A DNA stretch of 64,000 bases from Stomorhina lunata (lineage: Eukaryota; Arthropoda; Insecta; Diptera; Rhiniidae), in contig OW121743.1 of assembly GCA_933228675.1 (NCBI GenBank), positions 18,745,151 through 18,809,150 on the forward strand. Reading direction: 5' to 3'. The notes under the pieces were generated by a model. That model was not told the DNA's origin. It saw only the letters and a list, made by a program, of their open reading frames with translations, and ran no database searches. Positions within the stretch are counted from its first letter, which is position 1. Each line of letters opens with the position of its first letter. Of the stretch, positions 35,464 through 46,137 are shown one piece after another. Both the position numbers and the translations under genes were made by a program.

Positions 35464-35693
35464 CAGGAATGTGATGGAAAACGATCGTTTTCAAATCGAT
35501 CGATTTCAGATATATTTTTAAGATAATTTTCGGTTATTTTCCCAAAAAACTCAAACCAAATTAAAGATAAAATATCAGTCAAAAGGATTAAAGCCAAAAT
35601 TTTCATTTTTTTGGGGGAAATAACCGAAAATTAGCTAAAAAATATGTCTGAAATCGATCGATTTGAAAACGAAAAATGTCCATCACATACCTG
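35464..35693. mobile_element. 230-bp MITE with ~80-bp inverted ends
   Basis: Left end CAGGAATGTGATGGAAAACG; right end, inverted, CATCACATACCTG. Inner parts also pair (AAATCGATCGATTT, TAATTTTCGGTTATTTTCCC against the GGGGAAATAACCGAAAAT side). The flanks show ATA on both sides but no longer target duplication. CAG...CTG ends recall hAT-type MITEs, but no 8-bp duplication is present, so the superfamily is open. Confidence 0.8.
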
Positions 35694-35850
35694 ATAGTCT
35701 GTTTTTTAATACATTGGTTCTTGAAATTTAATTAGAATTGATTTGTTTGAAATCATGACCTTGCAAAAAAAGTAAGTTTAGAAATTTTGAATCAATTGCA
35801 ATGAAAGTAAATACAAAAATATTACAAGAATTTCTGAAAATTCATTGCTA

Positions 35851-37062
35851 ATGGGTGTTTTTTTTAGAGGTATAGAACTTCGAATTGAAATAAAACACAA
35901 GAACATCGTTTTAATGTCCATCAATTTGGCTTTATTGGAAGGATAATTTTATGCCATTAATGTTTAAATACGATTTCGGGAATGTGGCCGCCGCGGCTGG
36001 CTCGAATAAAGCCAATTCTACAGGTCCAATTTTCAACTACTTTTTCGAGCATATGGGGCCGTATGTTGGCAATAACGCCACGAATGTTGGCTTCCAAGTC
36101 CCCTAACGTTTCTGGTTTGTTGGCGTAGACGAGCGACTTCACATATCCCCGCGAAATTATGCGCTCATCGAATGTTTCCTTCAATAAATCAATTGTGACG
36201 TGCGCTGTGTGGCATGTAGCGCCGTCTTGTTGGAACCACAACTCATCCACATTCATGCCATCCAATTGGGGAACAAAATAGTAGGTTATCATGGCTCTAT
36301 ACCGGTTTCCATTTATGGTAACTGACTTTCCAGCATTATTTCGGAAGAAGTATGGCCCAATGACTCCACCAGCCCACAGAGCACACCAAACAGTCAGTTT
36401 TTGTGGATGTAATGGCGTCTCAAGGGTCTCATGTGGATTCTCTTCACTCCAAATGCGGCAATTTTGCTTGTTGACGTAGCCATTCAACCAAAAATGAACC
36501 TCATCACTGAACAAAATTTTGCGATGAAAATCAGCATCGAGATCAATCTCATTTTCGGCCCATACACCAAAATCACGACGCATTGAATGGTCTCGCGGCT
36601 TTAATTCTTGCAAGATCTTTGCGCAAAATCTTCCATAAAGTTGATGGACAAAGCTCCAATTGCTGTGCACGGTGGCGAATCGATTCATTCGGGTCCTCTT
36701 CAACATTTTGCTCTACAGCGGCAATTGTTTCTTCGGTGCGCACTGTTCGACGTCGCTGCGGATGCGTATTATCACATAGAGTAAACGTAGTGCGAAAACG
36801 ATCCATGGTTAACCGAATTAATTGCTCTGATGGACGATTATGTCGACCATAAAATGGACGGAGCTTGCGGTAAACTTCGCGAACTGAACCATTATTTTGG
36901 AAATAAATTTGCACGATTTGCAAGCGTTGTTCTTTTGTCAACCTGTTCATGATGAAATGGCAAACCAAACTAAATATTAATCACTTGACAGCTGACAAAA
37001 TGGCCGCCAGTTAAAAAAGTGATGCCAACTTAAAGTTCTATACCTCAATAAAAAACACCCGA
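35851..37062 (-). mobile_element. Mariner/Tc1-superfamily transposon, defective
   Basis: A 1212-bp element. Inverted ends GGGTGTTTTTTTTAGAGG (35,853) and the complement of CCTCAATAAAAAACACCC (to 37,060) are followed on both sides by GTATAGAACTT. TA dinucleotides flank it at 35,849-35,850 and 37,063-37,064, the usual target duplication of this superfamily. The transposase gene runs on the minus strand and is broken (see the next entry). Confidence 0.92.
35957..36950 (-). pseudogene. Broken mariner/Tc1-like transposase
   Basis: Transposase of the IS630/Tc1/mariner superfamily, which cuts and pastes the element using a DDD/E catalytic triad. The likely start is ATG at 36,950 (MNRLTKEQRLQ); an upstream in-frame ATG at 36,968 is also possible. 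The N-terminal half has the helix-turn-helix region (FYGRHNRPSEQLIRLT, STLWKILRKDL). Near 36,615 a deletion after KDL removes about ten expected residues and shifts the frame. The second frame carries ILFSDEVHFW (first catalytic Asp) and WFQQDGATCHTA (second Asp). At about 36,150 an in-frame gap joins IISR to GYVKSLV and removes the PPRSCDLTPLDYFLW-type segment with the third Asp. It ends at EIVFKH, TAA 35,957. It therefore cannot make active enzyme. Confidence 0.9.
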
Positions 37063-37432
37063 TATAAAGTGGCAATTTTGAAGACGACACTTGAAGATAA
37101 GAGTAAAAAAATGTTGTTATAAAAAAAGTATTTAATAACAAATTCCTCAAAAAAGTTAGAAAATTCATAAATTTTTTATAGCAAAATTTCTATTTACACA
37201 TAAATAATTCCCACGACATTTAAATTGGAACAAGGGGTACTTCTCTCAGACAATGAGCTGCATCCGATTCTATTTTTAAACTCATTGAAAGGGACCTACG
37301 TTTTAACTCCGGCTCCGAACGGCAAATGCATTAGTTAGAGAAGTTTTACATAGCCTAATACTCAATAACCTGGCCACTGGCTGAGTTATGAGGTGAACAG
37401 TTTTTTTTTTTTTGAAAATTTATTTTTTTCAT
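37063..37432. other. Unassigned intergenic/intronic DNA
   Basis: AT-rich DNA between the mariner-like element and the tRNA-derived sequence. Nothing else seen except the A/T-rich tail next to the latter. Confidence 0.4.
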
Positions 37433-37514
37433 GTGGGTCTGGTCGGGTATCGAACTCGGGACCTTTTGGTATGCTAGGCAGATGACGAACCTGCTATCCC
37501 TCGACGGTTCACAT
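37400..37514 (-). mobile_element. tRNA-derived SINE-like sequence
   Basis: On the minus strand, GGATAGCAGGTTCGTC (box A-like), then CTGCCTAGCA at the anticodon-loop position and GAGTTCGATACC (box B-like), are followed by an A-rich tail (poly-T on the plus strand, 37,401-37,430). The cloverleaf pairing is poor, so it is not a working tRNA gene. It shares the 10-mer TGCTAGGCAG and overall layout with 63,702-63,770. Confidence 0.55.
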
Positions 37515-37542
37515 AGCAAAATTTCTATCATTGTTTAATCCA

Positions 37543-37622
37543 CTTTAAGTTAGTCTTAAAATATTAACGCCGTTGTTTGGCCGGCGGCGTGTTTAGCCGG
37601 CGGCTTGTTATAAATTTGACTT
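37543..37622. repeat. GCCGGCGGC-type dispersed repeat, copy 1
   Basis: TTAACGCCGTTG...GCCGGCGGCTTGTTATAAAT. Related copies lie at 39,140-39,214, about 39,559-39,630 (partial) and 39,640-39,720. They look like degenerate units of one array interrupted by the Transib-type and piggyBac-type insertions. Confidence 0.6.
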
Positions 37623-37654
37623 ATGTACTGCTTTCATAACTAAAGCAACCGACG

Positions 37655-39025
37655 CACAGTGGGATGGCTTAAAAATAGAATGAATGGAATAATTCTGTAA
37701 CATTTAAACCGTTGGGCGGATTTTAATTTTATGTGGAGGAAAAATTGTAAGCTTTAAATAAACTTACATTATACATAGATTTTAGTTGGTAATATAAACT
37801 TATTATATATCAATCTAAAGGAAATTGTGTTCTCCGTACAAAAATATTATAAACAGATGAAGAATGAGGAAAGGAAATAAAACTTTTGGTAGAAAATATG
37901 AAAACAACCTAAATGTTATTTTTATCTGCATTAACAATAATAGATTTTGGATTAGAAAAATTATTTCTAAATATATTTTGATAAAAATTTGCAATGATAT
38001 AAAACTTTTTAAGGGAAAAAATACAAAAATTAAAAAAAAATATTTTTGATAACACAAATCGCACAATTCCTAAAAATATTTGAAAAATTTCTAAAAATGG
38101 GTATTTATAGTTTTTTTGCTCTAGCTGCTTGGCCACTTTTAGGGCGACAAAATACTTTTTCAATGTAATTAAGAACACCTTGGTTCACAAAAATTTGTTG
38201 AAATCATTTTTACAGCTCGCGTCCGTTCGGAGGAATTATGTATCAAAGTTGAAATTTCCGTAAACAATGGGTCTAATTTGAGAGACTCTGGTACTAACAC
38301 CGAAGAAACAAGAAGTTATTTTTTAACTTAATTATAATTTTTATAAAGTTTTCTTTCAGAAAATTATAAATATGTTATATGTTCCTAAGGAAATTGTTTA
38401 AATAACTAAAAAATACTTTTTACCCAAAAAAAAAAACGGGGAAAAATGGTTTATTTTTGAAATATTAACTTTAAGCACTTAAAACTTTTTACATAGTAAA
38501 GCTTTTAATACACTTCTTGCTCGTAAAATATTTAAAATTTTGTTTTATTTAGAAAACTTTAAATCAAGGAAATCGATTTATATATAGATCAGAAAAAATC
38601 GGTACAGTATGGGACAAAAATTGAAACTTTTTTTAAAGTCGAATATCTTTTAAGCCGTAAGAGATAGCATAGGCATGTAGCAATGTTTTTTGTAGATCTT
38701 GACTTATATGTTTGTTATATAGTATGATTTTTCAAATCGGTTGACAATTATATATCCTTTTAAGCCGTAAGAGATAGCATAGGCATGTAGCGATGTTTTT
38801 TGTAGATCTTGACCTACATTTCAAAACGGTTGACAATTGTATATACTTTTAAGTGATTTATGAGTCCGAGGTGTCCTACTTTGGGCCCTACGATGTAGGC
38901 TTTCTAGGTTCAAAACTTAAGCTCCCCGAAACTTCTGCTATATCCACATAATTTTGTTAAAATCCGCCCAACGGTTTAGAAGTTACAGAATTATTTCCAT
39001 TCTATTTTTAAACCATCCCACTGTG
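37655..39025. mobile_element. Transib-type non-autonomous transposon (1371 bp)
   Basis: Left end CACAGTGGGATGGCTTAAAA at 37,655; right end, inverted, CCATCCCACTGTG ending at 39,025. Similarity of the ends continues for about 75 bp (AATAATTCTGTAAC, CCGTTGGGCGGATTTTAA). CGACG directly flanks both sides (37,650-37,654 and 39,026-39,030). Transib transposons, the relatives of the RAG1 recombinase, have ends that begin like the CACAGTG recombination-signal heptamer and make 5-bp duplications with consensus CGNCG, so both features fit. The interior has no transposase and includes a 110-bp tandem duplication. Confidence 0.82.
38641..38860. repeat. 110-bp tandem duplication inside the Transib-type element
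   Basis: TTTTAAGCCGTAAGAGATAG...TTTTTTGTAGATCTTGAC occurs at about 38,648 and again at about 38,758, with few differences. Confidence 0.85.
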
Positions 39026-39139
39026 CGACGATTGAGTGAAATTTTACTAATAGTCAGCATCTTAAGTTATATAAACCCCACATTAGTCTTTAAGTTTTTA
39101 ATTTTACCGAAACTGCAAAATTCCAATGTTGTTAAATCT

Positions 39140-39214
39140 TCTTTAAATTAGTCTAAAAATGCCAACGGCGTTAGCTTGTTAAGCCGGCGGCGAGTTATAA
39201 ATTTGTCTTAGCCT
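39140..39214. repeat. GCCGGCGGC-type dispersed repeat, copy 2
   Basis: GCCAACGGCGTTAGCTTG...AGCCGGCGGCGAGTTATAAA. Same family as 37,543-37,622. The piggyBac-type MITE begins just after it. Confidence 0.6.
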
Positions 39215-39218
39215 TTAA

Positions 39219-39558
39219 CACGTTCACGCCGGCACTGCAATTCATGTTTCGCGCCCATAGGCGGTTGTGCTAAAAGCTTTTTGTTCCATCGGACAGGGCC
39301 GAACTAAATGTTTCAACGAAAGATTATCGCACGGGAAAACGGTCTCCATGGGTCTGCATTTTTCTTTCGATGCTATTGTGGTTATGTTATTGGTTATGTT
39401 ATTTGGTGATGCACACTGATTGGTAGTACAATCATATGCGAGCCACCGGTGGTACGCGCCGCCCGATGAGACAATTCTGTGCGAGCCACCGGTGGTACGC
39501 GCCGCCCGATCAGGCAGACATGTGCGAGCCACCGGTGGTACACGCCGGCGTGAACGTG
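39219..39558. mobile_element. piggyBac-type MITE (340 bp) with internal repeats
   Basis: Perfect 15-bp inverted ends CACGTTCACGCCGGC (39,219) and GCCGGCGTGAACGTG (to 39,558), each bordered by TTAA (39,215-39,218 and 39,559-39,562), the target site of piggyBac elements. It is GC-richer than its surroundings. Its right half holds three direct copies of GCGAGCCACCGGTGGTACGC (about 39,438, 39,481 and 39,523), each centred on the palindrome CCACCGGTGG. The ORFs across it are chance. Confidence 0.82.
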
Positions 39559-40256
39559 TTAAATACATTTTAAATGATCTTCAAATTTGTCTAAAATTAC
39601 CAACGGCCTGCGGATTGTCTATATTTAAATCAGCTTCAAATTAACCAAAAATAAGTCTAAGAAAATCAACGGCGTTATCTTGTTTAATTAGCGGCTTGTC
39701 ATAGATTTGTCTAAGTTTTAAGACTTTTAAAGTTTTTTTTTTTAATTTATAATATTTTTAGCTAAACATCTACACTTTTCTCTCGTTTTGGTCTACTTTC
39801 AAAATCTATCGCAGAATTTGCTTTAAAACCTATAAAACTATATTTTTTGTTTGTTTGCCTTAAATTTAAACTAAATAATTATTAATAATAATTGCTATAA
39901 TTTATACGTTACGCTTCGTTTAAATTTTAATAATTTTGCTAATTATTTTTTTATTTTTCTCTATATATATAACAATTTTGTTAACAATTTCCTATAACAG
40001 AGAAAAAAAGTCTTAAATAAAATTATAATAATGTTAAACTTAACTTTTAAAGGCGGCTCTAACTTATATTTGACTACCAAAATGTCTCAAAGTTTTCAAA
40101 GACATAGACTAAAAGCCGCGTATTTCCGCATACCAAGAAATCGGTGGCTTAAACGAAATTCCGTACATTTTCTCATAAAAAGTTCCCTACAGAATTTGGA
40201 AAATAGACAAATACTAAGGCCTAGATATGGACTGAGATATAGACATATAGGGCCTT
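39559..40256. other. AT-rich DNA with degenerate GCCGGCGGC-family copies
   Basis: Holds two weaker copies of the repeat seen at 37,543 (about 39,559-39,630 and 39,640-39,720), then AT-rich sequence. No gene. Confidence 0.5.
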
Positions 40257-40275
40257 TCTCATGTAGAAAGGCCCT
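40249..40275. repeat. Perfect 11-bp-stem hairpin
   Basis: AGGGCCTTTCT, a five-base loop (CATGT), then AGAAAGGCCCT. The right arm is part of the inverted pair with 41,955-41,976. Confidence 0.9.
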
Positions 40276-41976
40276 AACACGCATATTTAAAACTTTACAG
40301 GAGAAGGTTAAAACAGATTTGAAACAATTTTGAAGGTTAAAACAAATTTGAAGTTTAAAACAGATTTGAAACAATTATTTGGTTCTCAAAACTTTTTTTT
40401 AATTTTAAGTATATAAGAGATAGGGCTTTTTGTAATCTCATTTCAAAGCATACATATAACTTAGGGCTTTTTTGCAGTGATCAAAACAAATTATATTAAG
40501 GAAAGCTTAACATAGCGAATGCTTTCTATAGGATAGCTAACATTTTCTGTAGAAAAGCATTCGATGGCGAATGCTTTTTACAAAAGATCTTTCGATATTA
40601 AAAGTTTTCTATAGCAAAACTTTCAAGACCAAAGTTTTCTTTGAAATCTTTCGATATTCAAAGTTTTATGAAGGAAATCAAAAGTTTTGTATAGAAAATC
40701 TTTTTATATCAAAAGTTTATTATAGGAAGCCTTTTGAAATCGATTTATATAGGAAATAGGAAAGCTCCTGATTTATAATATTTTTAGTAGAAAGCTTTAG
40801 ATATTTAAAGTAACCTTTAGCAAATCTGTTGATATAAAAGGTTTTCAAACCGAAATATCTTGGCGACAAAAGTTTTATATAAGAAATCTTTTGATTTCGA
40901 AAATATCAATATCATTTAATATTAATATATTCAATATCAAACATTTATTATAGGAAGCCTTTCAACATCGAAAGTTTTATATAGGAAATTATTTTTTTTG
41001 AAAAACTTTCAATATGGAATGTTTTTAGTTGAAAGCTTTTTATAGCAAAAGTTAAATATAAGAAAGTTTTCTATAGAAAGTTTTATATAAGAAATCTTTC
41101 CATATCGAATGCTTATTATAGGAATCCTTTCACGAACGAAAGTTTTATATAGGAATTTTTAATATAAACAGTTTTGTTAGAAAGCTTTAGATATGTAAGT
41201 TATCTATATATTGAAAGTTTTCTATAGCAACGTATGAATATGAATTTTTAATATATATTTTTTCAGAAAGCTTTAGGTATTTAAGTTATCTATATATTGA
41301 AAGTTTTCTATCTAAAATCTTTCGATATCGAAATATAAAATAAAATATAATATAATAGAAAACCTTTTGACATCGAAAGTTTTAAATAAGAACACTTTAG
41401 ATCAGACCTGTCCAAAAACTCATACATAAATATTTGCATTTGTGGTAAACAGCTTTGAAAACTCAATGCTTCCCGATTTACATTTTTCTTCATATAGAGC
41501 ATTCTTCATAAAATCGAACAAAAATTTCTAATATGGCGGCACTGACATTGCAAAGACAATTTCACTAAGTGTGAGCGCTCAAAAGCTCTTTTGTTAAAGT
41601 TCGCACATTGTGCTGTATAGCTGGCACCGCTAAAGATAAAGTTTTGATGAAAAGCTTTGAAAAGCTTTCGATGTGGAATATTTTTCTTGGAAAGCTTTAG
41701 CTATTAAAAGTTACCTATAGGAAAGCTTTTGATTATGAAAGTTTTCTTTTGGAAAAATGTTGTCGACAAAAGTTTATTACAAGAAATCATTATACATCAA
41801 ACCGAAAGCTTTAAGATTTAAAAGTATTTCATTATTTGCTAATGCAACGACACATAATTTGGCGAGATAGGGCTTTTAAAAAAATATATTTTTTGTAGGA
41901 ATAAGTGAGAAAGTTACTTAAATAACTGCTAAGTTGACTTCTAAGAAAGCGTAAGTTAGGGCCTTTCTACATGAGA
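40257..41976. mobile_element. Repeat island bounded by 22-bp perfect inverted repeats
   Basis: The 22 bases at 40,257-40,278 (TCTCATGTAGAAAGGCCC and onward) are perfectly inverted at 41,955-41,976 (GTTAGGGCCTTTCTACAT and onward). Between them lies a degenerate minisatellite (about 40,500-41,800) of phrases such as GAAAGTTTTCTATAGGAAA, AATCTTTCGATATCGAAAG and AAGCTTTAGATAT, plus a unique patch (41,520-41,640). It may be a non-autonomous transposon. No target duplication is obvious. Confidence 0.5.
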
Positions 41977-42024
41977 CCAATGATATGGACTTACGTATAG
42001 GCTAAAAAAAGAACTAAAATGTAG

Positions 42025-42066
42025 ACTAAGTCTATCTCATACCATAGGATATGAGATAGACTTAGT
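42025..42066. repeat. Perfect 17-bp-stem hairpin beside the 12-bp satellite
   Basis: ACTAAGTCTATCTCATA, an eight-base loop, then TATGAGATAGACTTAGT. The arm ends resemble the GACTAAGACATA satellite unit that starts about 300 bp further on. Confidence 0.9.
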
Positions 42067-42345
42067 TATTGACTTATAAAAATTATACGATCATAAAAAT
42101 GAGCGGTACTAATTAGTAGTAGAAAATTAAGAGAATCATTAAAGCTAAATATTGGGCCACGTTGTACGGAGACCAAGCCTTGTCTTAAGTATCATGGTAT
42201 TATGATTGACCACCGTATATCCACAAGAGATCTAAAATATCTGCAAAGGAAACTGTTGTCTGAGGCCATTAAAAGTACTATACTCCATCGAGACCTTAGC
42301 ACGCCGCCAATAGATGGCGCAACTTCACTGTTCTACAAATAAGAC
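42067..42345. other. Unassigned DNA before satellite block A
   Basis: Mixed-composition DNA, probably a mobile-element remnant, with no supported ORF. Confidence 0.35.
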
Positions 42346-45055
42346 ATAAACGAAGACAAACTAAGACATACCTACGACATAGACTATGACATAGACTATG
42401 ACATAGACTAAGACATAGACTAAGACATAGACTAAGACATAGACTAAGACATAGACTAAGACATAGACTAAGACATAGACTAAGACATAGGCTAAGACAT
42501 AGACTAAGACATAGACTAAGACATAGACTAAGACATAGACTAAGACATAGACCAAGACATAGACATAGACTAAGACATAGACATAGACTAAGACATAGAC
42601 TAAGACATAGACTAAGACATAGACATAGACTAAGACATAGACTAAGACATAGACTAAGACATAGACTAAGACATAGACTAAGACATAGACTAAGACATAG
42701 ACTAAGACATAGACTAAGACATAGACTAAGACATAGACTAAGACATAGACTAAGACATAGACTAAGACATAGACTAAGACATAGACTAAGACGTAGACTA
42801 AGACATAGACTAAGACATAGACTAAGACATAGACTAAGACATAGACTAAGACATAGACTAAGACATAGACTAAGACATAGACTAAGACATAGACTAAGAC
42901 ATAGACTAAGACATAGACTAAGACATAGACTAAGACATAGACTAAGACATAGACTAAGACATAGACTAAGACATAGACTAAGACATAGACTAAGACATAG
43001 ACTAAGACATAGACTAAGACATAGACTAAGACATAGACTAAGACATAGACTAAGACATAGACTAAGACATAGACTAAGACATAGACTAAGACATATACTA
43101 AGACATATACTAAGACATAGACTAAGACATAGACTAAGACATAGACTAAGACATAGACTAAGACATAGACTAAGACATAGACTAAGACATAGGCTATGAC
43201 ATAGACCAAGACATAGACATAGACTAAGACATAGGCTAAGACAAAGACTAAGACATAGACTCAGACATAGACTAAGACATAGACTCAGACAAAGACTCAG
43301 ACATAGACTAAGACATAGACTAAGACATAAACTAAGACATAGACTAAGACATAGACTAAGACATAGACAAAGACATAGACTAAGACATAGACATAGACAA
43401 AGACAAAGACTAAGACATAGACTAAGACATAGACTAAGACATAGACTAAGACATAGACTAAGACATAGACTAAGACATAGACAAAGACATAGACTAAGAC
43501 ATAGACTAAGACATAGACTAAGACATAGACTAAGACATAGACTAAGACATAGACTAAGACATAGACTAAGACATAGACTAAGACATAGACTAAGACATAG
43601 ACTAAGACATAGACTAAGACATAGACAAAGCTATAGGCTAAGACATAGACTAAGACATAGACTAAGACATAGACTAAGACATAGACTAAGACATAGACTA
43701 AGACATAGACTAAGACATAGACTAAGACATAGACTAAGACATAGACTAAGACATAGACTAAGACATAGACTAAGACATAGACTAAGACATAGACTAAGAC
43801 ATAGACTAAGACATAGACTAACTCATAGACTAAGACATAGACTAAGACATAGACTAAGACATAGACTAAGACATAGACTAAGACATAGACTAAGACATAG
43901 ATTAAGACATAGATTAAGACATAGACTAAGACATAGACTAAGACATAGACTAAGACATAGACTAGGACATAGACTAAGACATAGACTAAGGCATAGACTA
44001 AGACATAGAATAAGACATAGACTTAGACATAGACTAAGACATAGACTAAGACATAGGTTAAGACATAGACTAAGACATAGACTAAGACATAGACTAAGAC
44101 ATAGACTAGGACATAGACTAAGACATAGACTAAGGCATAGACTAAGACATAGAATAAGACATAGACTTAGACATAGACTAAGACATAGACTAAGACATAG
44201 ACTAAGACATAGACTAAGACATAGACTAAGACAAAGACTAAGACATAGACTAAGACATAGACTAAGACATAGACTAAGACATAGACTAAGACATAGACTA
44301 AGACATAGACTAAGACATAGACTAAGACATAGACTAAGACATAGACTAAGATATAGACTAAGACATAGACTAAGACATAGACTAAGACATAGATTAAGAC
44401 ATAGACTAAGACATAGACTAAGACATAGACTAAGACATAGACTAAGATATAGACTAAGACATAGACTAAGACATAGACTATGACATAGACTATGACATAG
44501 ACTAAGACATAGAATAAGACATAGACTAAGACATAGACTAAGACATAGACTAATACATAGACTAAGACATAGATTAAGACATAGATTAAGACATAGACTA
44601 AGACATAGACTAAGACATAGATTAAGACATAGATTAAGACATAGACTAAGACATAGACTAAGACATAGACTAAGACATAGACTAAGACATAGACTAAGAC
44701 ATAGACTAAGACATAGACTAAGACATAGACTAAGACATAGACTAAGACATAGACATAGACTAAGACATAGACTAAGACATAGACTAAGACATAGACTAAG
44801 ACATAGACTAAGACATATACTAAGACATAGATTAAGACATAGACTAAGACATAGACTAAGACATAGACTAAGACATAGACTAAGACATAGACTAAGACAT
44901 AGACTAAGACATAGACCAAGACATAGACTAAGACATAGACTAAGACATAGACTAAGACATAGACTAAGACATAGATTAAGACATAGACTAAAACATAGAC
45001 TAAGACATAGACATAAAGTAAGATATAAACATAAACTTAGACATAGACCAAAACG
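42346..45055 (+). repeat. 12-bp satellite block A (~2.7 kb)
   Basis: Tandem GACATAGACTAA units, roughly 224 copies, with occasional 6-bp slips (ACATAGACATAGAC) and single-base variants. It is degenerate at both edges and regular in the middle. Because 12 is a multiple of 3, three of six frames stay open, giving false ORFs of 282, 417 and 250 codons on the minus strand. Same orientation as block C. Confidence 0.98.
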
Positions 45056-46137
45056 ATAAATCTGCTGTAACCCCAAATTTTTAACCTAAATATACTGTCA
45101 TTTCCTATTTAAAAATTAACTAAAATTAAAAAATTTCACTCTCGAAAAATTAGTCTATAAAACTAAATTTATGCAAATAATGAAAAAATGTAAAACAATA
45201 CGATACGGGTTATATTGAAATGAATACAAATGTGAATGTTAAAATACGAGTATAAATATGGTTAAGTCTTTCTGTCTGTCGTTTGGTCCGTCTGTTTAAT
45301 ATAATTGTAGTATTTTAAATTCTCCGGTAGGTAAATATTTGTGACAAGGTCGTTGGTTTTTCTATTTCAAATGTTAGTTTATGGTTCAGTTTAATGCAAT
45401 TTTATCAGACAACAATGTATGTCCGTCTGTCTGTCTGTTGGTCTATTGAAACAAATACCATATAAGTGTTCAACAAAATGTTAATAATATTTAAAATGTT
45501 TTCCAAATACGCATGATTTAGAATACGACTACATTTTAAATATGTAAAAGATAAAAAAAGACATAATAATACATTTAATTTTTCTATTTGTTTATCTTAC
45601 GCAATTATTTCTATAGAAATGCTAATTTAAGCTTTACGCAATTTTTGAAATTTGTGTTTGAAATGTTGAACCTGTTTCAAGAGCTGGCAAGTCTTTCGTG
45701 TTCAAACTCTTCCTTGTTTTTAAAAGAAACTCTTTTTCCAATATTTAGGAAGAAAGTTTTTTTAATAACTAAATATTTATAACCATTTAGTTATAATTAA
45801 ATTTCAATAATTGAAAATTAATGAATTAATATTTTTGCTGTTTATTTTAATTTGGGTTTATGTTAAATTTCAAAAACAAGAGTTTTGGTTTAATTTTGAT
45901 CTCCTAAATTTTACTAATGATATTTAAAAAAAAAATAAAAGTTTCTTTTTTGTTTTTTAATCTTTACAAATAGTTAAACAAATTTGTTAATAGTTTTTTT
46001 TTTAACAAAGAAAAACTCATTAAAAAGTCATTAACCCTTCAAGCACAAATCACAGTGGGGTAGTTAGGGGTAAATAAATATGTAGTAGAATTGCAAAAAA
46101 AAATGAAATGTCTAAGTTTCAAATAAGTTTTTGTTTA
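45056..46137. other. AT-rich spacer between satellite blocks A and B
   Basis: Contains GTCCGTCTGTCTGTCTGTT (about 45,420), a phrase common in fly interspersed repeats, and otherwise AT-rich DNA. No gene. Confidence 0.45.

Noticed and set aside
37815..38178. Short ORFs inside the Transib-type element as a transposase remnant
   Set aside because: Phe/Ile/Lys-rich peptides expected from AT-rich DNA; no RAG1-core-like motif.
45588..45782. 64-codon plus-strand ORF between satellite blocks A and B
   Set aside because: Composition is that of AT-rich DNA; no motif, splice context or neighbouring coding sequence.
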